Under the pieces are notes generated by a model. It searched no databases. It was not told where the DNA came from and worked only from the letters and a program-made list of their open reading frames with translations. A stretch of DNA of 33,046 bases from Chromera velia (taxonomy: Eukaryota > Sar > Chromeraceae). Both the position numbers and the translations under genes were made by a program. The stretch lies in the NCBI GenBank assembly GCA_018398765.1, contig JAHBMJ010001289.1, forward strand, positions 1 to 33,046, given 5' to 3'. Shown one piece after another: positions 1 through 10,362 of this stretch; the first letter of the stretch is position 1; each line of letters starts with the position of its first letter.

Positions 1-142
1 CTCCTAATTGTACTGTGTAAAGCCTTTAAAAAGTTTGAGGAGAAAAAATATGTAGAAAAATAGATTTTAATTTTAGCCTAATTTTTAGGAAGTCAAATCT
101 ATCCTAGAATCTATCATTCAATGACATTTATCATTTATTCTT

Positions 143-1639
143 TCACCAGACTGGAACAACAACCAGCGTCCGTCCCCACATAAAATGCAACAGAGTTTGC
201 AGTGCAAATCGCAGAAGCAGGGATATTCCCACAATTGCAACAGGGACCAGAACTGAAGGCACAGTCTTGCTCCCCATGCAGCTCCCCCCTTTCTCCTCTC
301 CCACCTCTTCCCCCCTTGCTCTCGACCTCGACCCACACAGCCGCAGCTTCTCAGCAAGCCCCTCAACATCCGGTTGCAGAAAAGCCTTGATTGCCATCAT
401 ATTTGCAATTGCTACAAAAAGCTGGATCGTTGGACGGAGTCCCATTCTCACGTCCCAAATCATCATCAAAAGGGTACCCAGTTTTCCGTACATAGAAATA
501 ACTAGGCCCGCTACTAGGCACAGGTACGGGTCATCACCCCCCCCTAAGCCCTCTGCCTGAATCAAAATGTCTAGAAGAGAAGAGGGGGCTCGCGTCCCTC
601 CACTAAGACTGAACACCCCCCGCGCTTGATTTAAACTAACGCCCCCCCTCCCTTCGTTCCCGGTTCCCACGGGGAGTCTCAACCCCCCCCCCGCAGAGGA
701 TGTACCCCCCCCTGATGAGTGTCCTTTCCCTTCCGTTCCTTCTCCCGGATCCCCATCCAAATTACCCCTTCCCCCCCCTTCCTGATTCTCTGTGGTGTCA
801 AAGTGAGGGGTCAGGCGGGGGAAAGACGCAGAGGAGGGAGATGAATTATCACCCTCCCGAAGAGGAAGCACCAGGGGGGGCGGAGGTGCAGCAGCAGCAG
901 GGGGCGGGGGACTCTTCTGTCCCCCTTCCTCCCCTGCCCTGCCTGCCGTAGCCGAAGTACTCAACTGCGTGCGTCTCCAGAGCCAACGGATACTGGCTGT
1001 CAAGGCACAGAGACAGAAAAGGTAGAAGAGAAACTCGAGAGCAGAGCTTGCAAACAGAAGCACATGACGATCGTTGGGGGGAATGGACCGATTGGCAAAT
1101 GCAAAGAAGTGATACGCACCACTAAAAAGTCTTCGAACAGTCGCAGTAGGATCGACTCCGTGCGAGTCATCTCCGTCTCCTCCGACCCCCCCTTTCATCC
1201 CCCCCTCCCCTGTGCCCCCATGTCCAATTGACGACTCCACATCTCCCGGAGTGCTCCCAGAGAGCAGGCAATGATCGTAGTCATCTGTCTTGTAGCACAC
1301 AGGCGTGCTCGACCACTCTGATTTCACCGTGTCCCCCCCCAAATGATTCCGGAGAAGGAACCACTTCGTGTAGGCGTCGAGCGAAATGATACAGAAGGCA
1401 ACCGCCGCAATCTCTTTGCGCATCCCCGATTCCCTGAAGGGCAGTCTATTGAAGAGAAGGTGACGGTATACACCCTCCCTGTGAAGGATGAGATCGATGA
1501 AGATCATCAAATTGTCGTACTCAACATACTTGTCTGCAAACTCCCCGCACTGCTCACACCGAGTCAGACGGATACTTCCCTTGCTGAACTCTTTGTACAA
1601 ATGCTTCACAGGAGCCCCGCACTCGACGCAAACAACCAT
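143..1639 (-). CDS. ARV1: ARV1-family lipid homeostasis protein
   Basis: Single-exon frame of 498 residues. The N terminus holds the ARV1 zinc-binding signature: Cys4-x2-Cys7, then Cys28-x2-Cys31, followed by the family block YVEYDNLMIFIDLIL and YRHLLFNRLPF. ARV1 proteins are ER membrane proteins needed for sterol and sphingolipid distribution and GPI-anchor synthesis (family knowledge). Hydrophobic segments are visible at about 73-96, about 195-225, and three near the C terminus, so a multi-pass protein is expected. It is longer than usual (family about 200-350 residues) because a Gly/Pro/Ser-rich low-complexity stretch of more than 100 residues separates membrane segments. Its coding DNA carries many poly-C/poly-G runs, so a short intron or assembly slip inside this insert cannot be excluded. 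The start is the ATG that places the Cys motif at residue 4, as in other ARV1 proteins. It is divergent from the coiled-coil gene, with 912 bp between start codons. Confidence 0.9.
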   Translation of the reverse strand: MVVCVECGAPVKHLYKEFSKGSIRLTRCEQCGEFADKYVEYDNLMIFIDLILHREGVYRHLLFNRLPFRESGMRKEIAAVAFCIISLDAYTKWFLLRNHLGGDTVKSEWSSTPVCYKTDDYDHCLLSGSTPGDVESSIGHGGTGEGGMKGGVGGDGDDSHGVDPTATVRRLFSGAYHFFAFANRSIPPNDRHVLLFASSALEFLFYLFCLCALTASIRWLWRRTQLSTSATAGRAGEEGGQKSPPPPAAAAPPPPLVLPLREGDNSSPSSASFPRLTPHFDTTENQEGGGRGNLDGDPGEGTEGKGHSSGGGTSSAGGGLRLPVGTGNEGRGGVSLNQARGVFSLSGGTRAPSSLLDILIQAEGLGGGDDPYLCLVAGLVISMYGKLGTLLMMIWDVRMGLRPTIQLFVAIANMMAIKAFLQPDVEGLAEKLRLCGSRSRARGEEVGEEKGGSCMGSKTVPSVLVPVAIVGISLLLRFALQTLLHFMWGRTLVVVPVW

Positions 1640-2551
1640 TGCCCTTCCCTCTCTCTTTGCCTCTCAAATCTCCTCCTCACGCACGATGTCCTCCAATTCC
1701 CTTATCCCCTCTTCTGACTTGGCTATATATACGTGAACAGACTGAATGCCGTCTCGCACAACAATTTCACTGGAAGGAGTTTTCACGACAACCAGTTGCA
1801 AGGAACTCCGTCAATGCATGCATTAGCAGGGGTCTGTTTGAGTCCGGCTAACTGGGTTGTTTGGTAATCAATGCCTCCCTATATACATATGCCTCCTTCA
1901 ATCTCCTTCATCTGTCAGAATATGCCTTCGCTGCAACACTTCGCAACACTCATGCAGGTGTCAGAGTGAGCCATTCCGAGCTTTCATTGGTTCATTGAAT
2001 CAGCGTGATTCCTCGGTGGGCAGTTCTGTTCGAAGTGCGGGCCCCAGCCTCCAAAATTATCCAAAATTCGCGCGGAAAATCTATACCCAATGCGCATTAA
2101 TTGCGCGCGCGCGCCGGCCGGCCGGGCTTACGGTTACGCTACAGGTTCGTTCGACCCAAGGCACTTAATTACAAAAATCAGATTGCCCGTAAAAAGGCTG
2201 TGCTATGTTTCTGCTGCAATTTTCTTGCACTTTAACTTCCTGCATGTATATATGCAATACATTGGTGTGCCTTTCATCCTCGATAATAGGAGTCGATATC
2301 ACAGAGTCACACATGGAGAAGTTTTTGAGGAACTCTTCCAGCTTCCTTCGTTGAAGAGTCCGATCCTAGCTCCGATTGGGGAGAATCATCCATACCTGCT
2401 GCCTCCAAACAAATACATGCATGATCGTTTGATTCGCTCCTGACCTCTAAGGAGTGGCACAAGCAACACAGAGCCTCTTCCCACTCAGTCGTACATAGAT
2501 AGCTTTTGTTTTGCCTAGGGAAAGGGCTCTTTGTACCTCCACACCCGAACA
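1640..2551. promoter_or_regulatory. Divergent intergenic promoter region
   Basis: The 912 bp between the start codons of ARV1 (-) and the coiled-coil gene (+) must hold both promoters. Visible elements are a TATA-like tatatata run near 1725, the palindrome AATGCATGCATT at 1813-1824, and a (GC)n tract running into CCGGCCGGCCGG at about 2102-2125, which could adopt Z-DNA. No reading frame here is convincing. Confidence 0.5.
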
Positions 2552-5500
2552 ATGGCGGACTGGTTGGAGTTTTACGCTTCGTGCCTTCCCTTCGATGGCT
2601 ACGACCTGAACATCGAAGTCGTCGCGTCCTTCTTCGACGATAACGGCACCGAAATCGGAAGGGTAGACGAACACAGCGGCTTCTTTGCACCAGCAGGGGC
2701 CACGGAGGCGCTTGCGTACTTCGATGAGGACTACCGAGATTACTTCATGGAGTCTGCAGAAGAAGCCATGAGGATCTGGATTCGAGCAGATGACATCCCC
2801 AGAGCGGTGCGATGCGTCGCCCTCGGGTGAGTCAAATCAAGTGCTCCGTATGCATTGAGTGCATGCATCGATTACATGGTTTTCTTCAAGCACTTTTCTT
2901 TTGCACGTTGCTTCACGATGTCTGTAATGATGTAGGTAGGTAGTCCTAAGTTCCGACACTTCCTTCGCATTGCAAAATTGTTGGGAGATCGAGCAGAGCA
3001 AGACTCCCCGGCTTCAAAGAATAGCAGGCTAAGCTACACCTGTTTACTTGAACAGTCTTGTCTTGCTAAGCATATTTGTGTGGCAGTTTACTCATTCCCG
3101 CCACTCTTCGTTATCTGTTCTCTCTCTTTTTCTTGATTCTCCCTTGTGAATGTCGTCAACTGGCGGATGAATGTTGCAGTGTTGCCATCAAAGGCGACGG
3201 TCATGAGCGCTTCGACTGGGCTTCTTCTCTTCGTGTGGGCCTCCGTTCTCAAGGTCTGTCAGGACGGAGTGACTGCCTCCTTTCCTTCTTCCGTCTACGT
3301 TCTCATAGCTCTCTCTGCCAGTAGCGTGTTGAAAGGTGTCATTGTGTGGCTTTGAAGTGGGTGAGAGAGTGAGCGAGTGAGTGAGTGAGCGAGCGAGTGA
3401 ATGAAATAATGAATGAATGAGTGAGTGAGAGACTGATTGCGCCTGCGTCTTTGCGCATGAACGGGTTTTCACGGAATAGCTGTGTGTGTGAGAAAGTAAT
3501 TCATTAAAGTGATCTGGGCACAAAACGATAATGCCTGTGGGTGCGCACTTTTGGATCTGCGGTGTCCGTGCTGTGCCTCCCTTTTCCTTACAAAAATGTG
3601 TTTGTGTTTGTGTACGAACGAGTTCTGCTTCGAATGATTCACTGATCATTCTTTCTCGGATTATGCCAGCTGTCTCACAGTATATCGATATCATGAAAGG
3701 AGATGTTTCCGTGGCAAACCCCTGTTCTTTGCTGCTTCACACACACATACACACATGCCCCGTTGGATGAATCGATCGATGCATTCCTCCATCCATCCAT
3801 CCCTCCATCCCTCCATTTGCAGACGAAGAGGACCTCTACTTCCTCGAGGAAGTCCCTCCAGAGGAGCAGCCTGGCAACAGAATGATGGTCAACTGCGTTC
3901 TCGGCAGGGAGGGCCAGCAGTGGAGAGTGCACCGCTGCGAGACGTTCCTGAAGGAGACCATCGATCAGGCCGGACTCTCAGCTGCAGACAAACTCCTTCC
4001 AGCATTCCAAGTGAGGGGGGGTGGGGAGTGTGCATGGGATAGATGCAAAGTTCTGCTTCTTCTGTGCTACTTCTCGTCGTTCTGTGAAATGATGAAGATT
4101 GTGATAAACCGAGTCGGTGCATGAGAAGCAGCGGCTGTAGGGAGACTGATTCGAGTGCATAGGTACTGGTGAATGAATGCTTCTTGTAAGGAGAATCATC
4201 CGGAACTTGCTTTTTGCTTCCCTTCTTTGAGTACCTTTCTGAAGACCTGTTTGTTGTTCCCTCTCGTTTTTCGCTTCAAGCAACGGCTCTTTCTTCTCTC
4301 TCTACCTTCCTTCTGCTTTTCGACTTCTCTCTCTCTATTGGCACTTTCTTTGGTGTTTCAGGACTCAGCGCGAGAGTTTCTTGTCTCCACTCCCGCTCCT
4401 CGTTCGATGGCATCTCTGGGGGGTCTGATGGGCTCGGGCACTCTTGAGAACTTCGGACAGGATGAAGACGAAGAGGAAGAGGAAGAGGAGGAGGAGGAGA
4501 AAGGGGTAGCAGTCAGGAGACAGGAAGAGAAGCAGGAAGAAGAGAAGGACCGCGCCGCAGCCGCGACAACTTCTTCCCACGAAAATGAAGTAGAGGGTCC
4601 CTCTGGAGAAGGGGAAGGGGAGGCGGAGAAAGAGAATGAACAAGAAGTGAAACCAGAAAGAACAGAACAGAGACACGTAGAGGGAGACACACCTGTTGGA
4701 AGAGCTCTTGTCACAGTCATGCCGGCAGCTCCGCGAGGATCTGCAGACACGGAAATGGAAGAGACGCTTGACGAGGCCGAAATGCATCGCACGTTGTCTG
4801 CTCGCCATGCAGATAGGGGGGGGTTAGACAAGTCAGTTCCTTTTCTGTCAGGAGCACGCGAGCAGTTGGCAGCTGCACGTGCCATTGTGGAAGTCGACAT
4901 TGAGTCCTACCGACTCAAGCTTGACTCTCTGCAGAAGCGACTGGACGAGAAAGAAGAGGAACTTGCAACCTCCAGGCAAGTGCTTTCTTGACCTATTAGA
5001 CATGTGGAGAGACTAGCCTCCTGGAATGCCGTACGCCCTGCAAAAGCAGCAAATTTGTATTCTTTTCCTCTAACAGACATGCACCTACACGTGACCACAC
5101 AAAACCAAGGATGGAGATAGAACGCATTCATGAATGGGGGATACAGCAGAATTGAAAGAACGTCGAGAAGCGAGCATGTAGATCTGGGCGAAAACGCATT
5201 GTCTGCCTATAGATACCCTGACGACCACGTGTGTGTGCACGTCCCTTATTTGCAGACTCCACCTTACAGCGAGGGACGAGACCATCACCAGTCTGAAGAA
5301 GCGCCTGGCCCTTCTGCAAAGCGACTTGGAGAAGGCCAGAGAGAAACTGGAAATGTCTGAGAGAGACGCGAAGAGGCTCGCGGAAGATTTAGAGAGGGAG
5401 AAGGAGAAAGCTCGTCAGAAGGAGGACAGAGAGAGCAGAGACAGGAACAGAGAGAACAGAGACAAGGCACGGATTGAAGAAATGGAGAGAGAACTCGACG

Positions 5501-7446
5501 CGACACGGGCGCAACTTAGTACAGAGGTATATCTTTCCTAAGTTTTCCCTTCCGTGTGAGTTCCTGATTTACCGTTTGACGATATATTTGTGAAATTCGG
5601 AAAAAGGACGATTTGACGCGAAGAAATTCGTTGATTGCCTTATGTTTGCATTATTTCTTAGCTGCCTGTTCAAAGACGCATTGTCACGGCACCCGTTCGC
5701 CTCTACGTTTGAGTCTATGCATGCAATATTTCAAGCCAATGGGAGCAGAATCCTATTCTCTTTCACTCACCCAACCTTTTCTGCTTCCTTGCTGCTTCCT
5801 TGGTCCCCTTCTGGCTTTCAAAGTAGGGGTGTGTGAAAATGAAATGAGCAGTCGCAAGTCCTGCACATACGTATACTTGGGCACAAAAATAAGAATCAAT
5901 TAATTTGCTTAACGAACCAAATGTATATACATGTATGAGCCCTCAGGAGGAAGCTGCTAGACAAGCAAGGCTGGCTGTCAGTGAAGCGGAAGAGGCAGCA
6001 GCCGCCGCGCGGTCGGAGTGCGAGAAGGTGAAGGCCCAGCTGAGGGAGACGGAGGCAGAGTGTACACAGTTGAGACAGCGCCTTTCCGAGATGGAGAAAG
6101 AGAAGGCGGCTGAGGGGAGGAGACAAAGTGACTCCTCCGGGGAGCTTGCATCCCTCCGCCTTCAAGTTGCAGATCAGGTAGGTAGCTGGTACAGAAGCTC
6201 GGCAGGTTTGTTCGAAGGATCTTTTTCCTCTTTTCTTTCGGTGCAGGATTTTGGTTCTGTTTGAACTCCCCGATCTGATTCTGTTTTCGTTGCCACTGGT
6301 GGTTAGTCCCAAAAACTCTCGCCCTTTTTTTCATATGCTTCTTGAGGAAAGACGGCCAGACTGTGTACCCACATTCAAAGTTCTGAAAGTTTCCGTCTCT
6401 CCGTCTTTGTCTCTGTTCCTCTGTGTCTCTCTGTTTGCCTGCAGGCCAAACGACTGACCGAGCTAGAGCACCTAGGAGAGGAAGCCGGTCGTTTACAGGG
6501 TGAGCTGTTTGACCTCAAGGCCCAAAAAGAGGCCCTCGCCCTGGAACTGTCACTCCACCAGGAGGCCGCACAGGGGGGGAACGAAGGGGAAAAGATGAAG
6601 AGCCTCGGCCTGGTTGGGGAAGCTGAGGCTGAGGCTGAGGGGGAAGATGCACAAGGAGACAGAGGGCCGGCAAGGCCTTTGAAATTCTCCCTTGACTTCG
6701 TTCGCTCTCCTAGCGTGTCCAGCGGAGTTCCAAAGAACGGAGACGGAAACGAGGGAAGGCACCCAATCTCAGCTGCAGCCATCGCGGCAGCGTTGCAGGA
6801 TTTGAGCAGCTCTGGAGGTAGGCAACGGTCTGCTGTCTATCTTTCGTGGCCTCCTTGTATGCACTCATGTGTCCCTATGTAATCGCGATTCCTAATTGTT
6901 CAGCACATGCTTTCGCCCTTGTCCCTTTTCGCATCTCTCTGTTGCCTGCGAGACGCCCTATTCACGAGCCGCCTCTTCCAGCTCCTTTTTACGTTTTGTC
7001 TGTGGAATGCAATTGAATGCAGAAGCGGAAGTGATCGTCGACAGCGGCGCACTTGCTCAACTCTTGCACCGGTGCGTGAGTCTGATGGAGACTGAGCAAA
7101 CGCTTCGCCTTGAGGCAGCATCCAAAGAAGAGGTCAGTCGAGCTGCTGCTGAAAGAACAAAGTCTGGTTGGAGGATTGATTGAGTGAGTGAGTGAGTGAG
7201 GGAGTGAGTGAGTGAGTCAGTCAGTGAGGGAGGGAGGGAGGGAGGGAAGGGACGGGGACGGGGCGGAAGTTGAGAGAAAGAATTGATAGACAAAGCACCC
7301 ACTCAGCCGAACACCGTCGTATTTGGATGCGCGAACGTGCTTGAGTGTCTGCATTTGTGTGAGTGTATGTGTGTGTGTGTATGTGTGTGTGTGTATGTGT
7401 GTGTATGTGTGTGTATGTGTGTATGTGTGTGTATGTGTGTGTATGT

Positions 7447-7487
<41 letters not shown>

Positions 7488-8829
7488 TTCCTGCAGTGCG
7501 CGTTAGCTGACCAGCTGAGAGCGGAAACCGCAAAAGAAGCGCTCCGAGTGGTCAGTTCTCTTCACTCAATCTCTCTTTTCCGCCCTTCCGCGTCATTTTT
7601 CTCTTGAGACTTGCCGACCTTATGAAAAGGAGATACAACTCAGCGTCGTTTCTGCATTTGCTCCTTTGACTTCTCTCCCACACATCGTTTTTTCTTTCCA
7701 GTCAGTGGCCTTGATTGTCTTCGGCCTTTTTCTTTTCCCTGCGTGGCCTTGATTGTCTTCGGCCTTTTTCTTTTCCCTGCGTGGCCTTGATTGTCTTCGG
7801 CCTTTTTCTTTTCCCTGCGTGGCCTTGATTGTCTTTGGCCTTTTTCTTTTCCCTGCGTAATGGTCTCTGATCACAATTCGACGGTCACCAGACTCACCTA
7901 CCCTCTGGCTGTCAGTCAGTCTCTGTGTATTTGTTTGTCTTTCTGCTTTCTTTCTGTGTGTCCATCCGTCCTTCTGTATGCAGGCAAACGACCGTCTGGT
8001 GGAGCTGGGCACTCGCATCGACTCTTTGGTCAAAGAGAGGGATCGCCTCGAAGCGGTGGGTCAGGCAAAGAAGAGAAGAGAAAAGAGGCAAAGAAGAGGC
8101 CCGGAGACAAAGAAATTGTGAGAAAAGAGAAAGGCCGGTAAAGAGAAGAGTAGATGAGAAGAGGTGGGAAAGGACTCGAAGAACAGGGAAACTAAAACTT
8201 GTGTTGAGGACATCTCATGACGAAGCTGCGACTTGTCTGCACCTTTTTATCGTGACCTTCCTCCTTTCATAATGAGTCAGTCCTTTTGCTTTTGGCTTGG
8301 TGTCTCACAAAGCAGCTATGCTGGCTGTTTCACTTCTCTGTGAGTACCTGCGACTGACCGCTTCTGCCTGCAGCAACAGAAGAAGGCGGCAGAGGCAGAA
8401 CCTGCCTCGGACTTCCTCCAGACATCACTCAACAAAGCAGAAGAGGTAGGCACGGGCACACAAGAATGAATAAGCAAACAAATAGAGTGACACGGAGAGA
8501 GAAAGGCCGTACGCTTTCTTACCCCATATAGCCGAAGAAAGGCATCAAAATACGAAGAAAAGGAAAATGAAAAGAAACAAAAAGATAGTGGAAGAGACGG
8601 AGAGAGAACTAGGAGAAACCGCGAGCACGTTAGAAAAAATGTGAAGAGGAAAAGAAAACGATCAACACCACAGCAGCCATATCTTTCACTTTCCTTCCGG
8701 ATGTCCTTCTTCACTCTTTTTGCTGTCCCCCCCCCCCCCCCAATCAGAGGTTGAAGGCCCTCTCGGTCCTCCTGGAACAAAAGGAAACAGAACTCAAACT
8801 CCATAGATCGCAGGTCAGAGAGGAAACCA

Positions 8830-8862
<33 letters not shown>

Positions 8863-10362
8863 GCGCGCGCGCACGCGCCTTTTTCACAGTGTTCCCTTTA
8901 AAAAAATCCCACTCATTCCCCGCTTGCCTGTGCGATGGACCTCATCAAAACTCCACACACAGTCAAATAGTTTTCTGAAGCCGTCCTCTACATTCGTACT
9001 TGCTCACAATGCCATTATCAAGCGTAGCTAGCGCTCGCGAATGTTTTCCTCCCTTCCTTTTGGCTTCAATTGTTCATGAATGTTGATTTGCAGGGAGCAC
9101 ACCAAATCTACGTACCACACGTCGAGAGAACCGCCAACATTCTTCCTCCACGCGTCTCTCCCGAAAGGTCAGGGGCTACGCTGCCGAACCCCCACTCCCC
9201 TCTGATGCCCTCTGCCAACAGCATGGTTGTAAATGCAGCCCTGGGCTCGAGGGCCGTCACGCCAGCCACAGGAGCCGCGCGTTCCCCTGCAACAGGCCTC
9301 ACACCCTCGTCTGGGTGGCGGCTTCCCCCAGCAGGGTCGTCTGAGCATGGGACCATATACACAGTCGGAGGAGCCCAAAACCCCTCTCCAGGGAGAATGG
9401 TTCTCCCCCCCACGACCATCACATCAGTCCCCCCGGCTCTCGATTTTCTCTCTCCACCTTCCAAAAACGCTGTGACCGACAGCAAAGGAAGAGTCAGCAC
9501 AGGGCACGGGGGACGACCGATGCACTCCAGAAAAGGCTCCAGCAGGGCAAGCTCGCCCTCTCCAGTCCCCTCTTCAAATGCGTCCTTTTCGTCATTCAGA
9601 ATGCGAATCAACCCCCCCCCTCCAGGAGGGATGGTCAAGGTCACCATTCCTCCCACAGGACTGCCCACATACTTCAGTCACACAGAGGAAGAAAGAGCAA
9701 GATCACCTACACGAGGGGAACGGGAGGTCGAAGTTCAGTCTGCGGTTATACAGCCGACCATCGTCCGCTCTCAGACCACAACGACCGGGGGCGTGCGTCA
9801 ATCCCCTCCGATTGTGCGTTTTGTGACTGAAACTCCTGGCCAACGCAGCGCGACCCCTCAAGAAGCCAGAGCAGTCTCCCCCTTGGGCACCCCCGTGCCT
9901 GTCCAGCCCGCCGTCCTTCCACACAACCACTCGGTACTTCAGCCTTCGGTGATCCAACCAGCAGGTGTCTCCAGAGGTCCAGTCCACCTCAGACTTGCAG
10001 GCACACTCGAACCGCTAAGCCCATCTGCCGGCAGCGCACTCAGCCATTCCGCTTTCCCTGCCGTGCCTTTCCGTCCTCATCCAGCTGTTGCCACAGCAGC
10101 ATGGCCCGCCGCCACAGTGGTTCCCCGGGTGTTCGCACAGACTGAAAACACCATGCCGGTGTTGCCTGCCCCGTTGCCTCTGGCGGCTGCGCAGGTCCAT
10201 GCAGGTGCAGTGAGCGGTCTGATGTCCCCCCCCCGTCCTCTTGTGCGTCCTCTTCCTGGCCGAGTGATCGACACGCGGCTCTCCCCCCCCGGCCCCGGGA
10301 GACCGCCGCTTGTACAAGCTTGGGGCCCTCATCCGTCTCTCTCTACTGAACCAACAATCTGA
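2552..10362 (+). CDS. 13-exon coiled-coil protein, unknown family
   Basis: Exons by splice site and phase: 2552-2826, 3180-3253, 3823-4010, 4362-4975, 5256-5526, 5947-6177, 6445-6817, 7023-7132, 7497-7550, 7984-8055, 8374-8445, 8748-8813, 9094-10362. All phases join, giving 3669 nt and 1222 residues. Introns are GT-AG except intron 4, which is GC-AG. Residues 1-179 (start MADWLEFYASCLPFDGYDLN) look like a folded beta-rich domain that I do not recognise; a distant resemblance to TerD-type stress domains is only a guess. Then come a Glu/Asp run (about 215-230) and Glu-rich disorder. A coiled coil runs from about 355 to 550 and continues in shorter pieces to about 800. The rest (801-1222) is a Pro/Ser/Val-rich, probably disordered tail in one exon. 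The start ATG has good context (acaATGG). A scaffold or cytoskeletal role is plausible but unproven. Confidence 0.8.
3358..3432. repeat. (GAGT/GAAT)n tetranucleotide repeat in intron 2
   Basis: Imperfect GAGT, GAGC and GAAT units run through intron 2 of the coiled-coil gene. A similar GAGT block recurs in intron 8. Confidence 0.8.
7175..7265. repeat. (TGAG)n then (GGGA)n tract in intron 8
   Basis: TGAG repeats pass into GGGA repeats and then GGGACGGGGACGGGG. The G-runs meet the pattern of a G-quadruplex on the sense strand of the pre-mRNA. Confidence 0.75.
7355..7482. repeat. (TG)n microsatellite in intron 8
   Basis: TGTG runs interrupted by TATG, ending 14 bp before the acceptor of exon 9. 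Frames translated through it (poly Cys-Val or His-Thr) are not genes. Confidence 0.9.
7706..7857. repeat. 38-bp tandem repeat, 4 copies, in intron 9
   Basis: Four head-to-tail 38-bp units begin TGGCCTTGATTGTCTTCGGC. Copies 1-3 appear identical and copy 4 differs by one C-to-T change (TCGG to TTGG). The block fills much of intron 9. Confidence 0.93.
8727..8741 (+). repeat. Poly(C)15 tract at the exon 12 acceptor
   Basis: Fifteen consecutive C bases sit just before CAATCAG, the acceptor of exon 12, and so serve as most of its polypyrimidine tract. Length variation here is likely, both in assembly and in nature. Confidence 0.8.
8831..8878. repeat. (CA)n(CG)n microsatellite in intron 12
   Basis: About 15 AC units pass directly into GC repeats. 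Alternating purine-pyrimidine DNA of this kind is a classic Z-DNA-forming sequence. Confidence 0.9.

Noticed and set aside
4358..4900. Ser-rich minus frames opposite exon 4
   Set aside because: Complement of the GAA/GAG-rich acidic tract.
7283..7607. Cys/Val- and His/Thr-rich frames
   Set aside because: Translations of the (TG)n microsatellite inside intron 8.
7706..7857. CRISPR-like array
   Set aside because: Direct head-to-tail repeats without unique spacers, inside a eukaryotic intron.
9108..9668. 186-codon minus frame opposite the last coiled-coil exon
   Set aside because: Shadow of the Pro-rich coding exon, which is fixed by splice phase.
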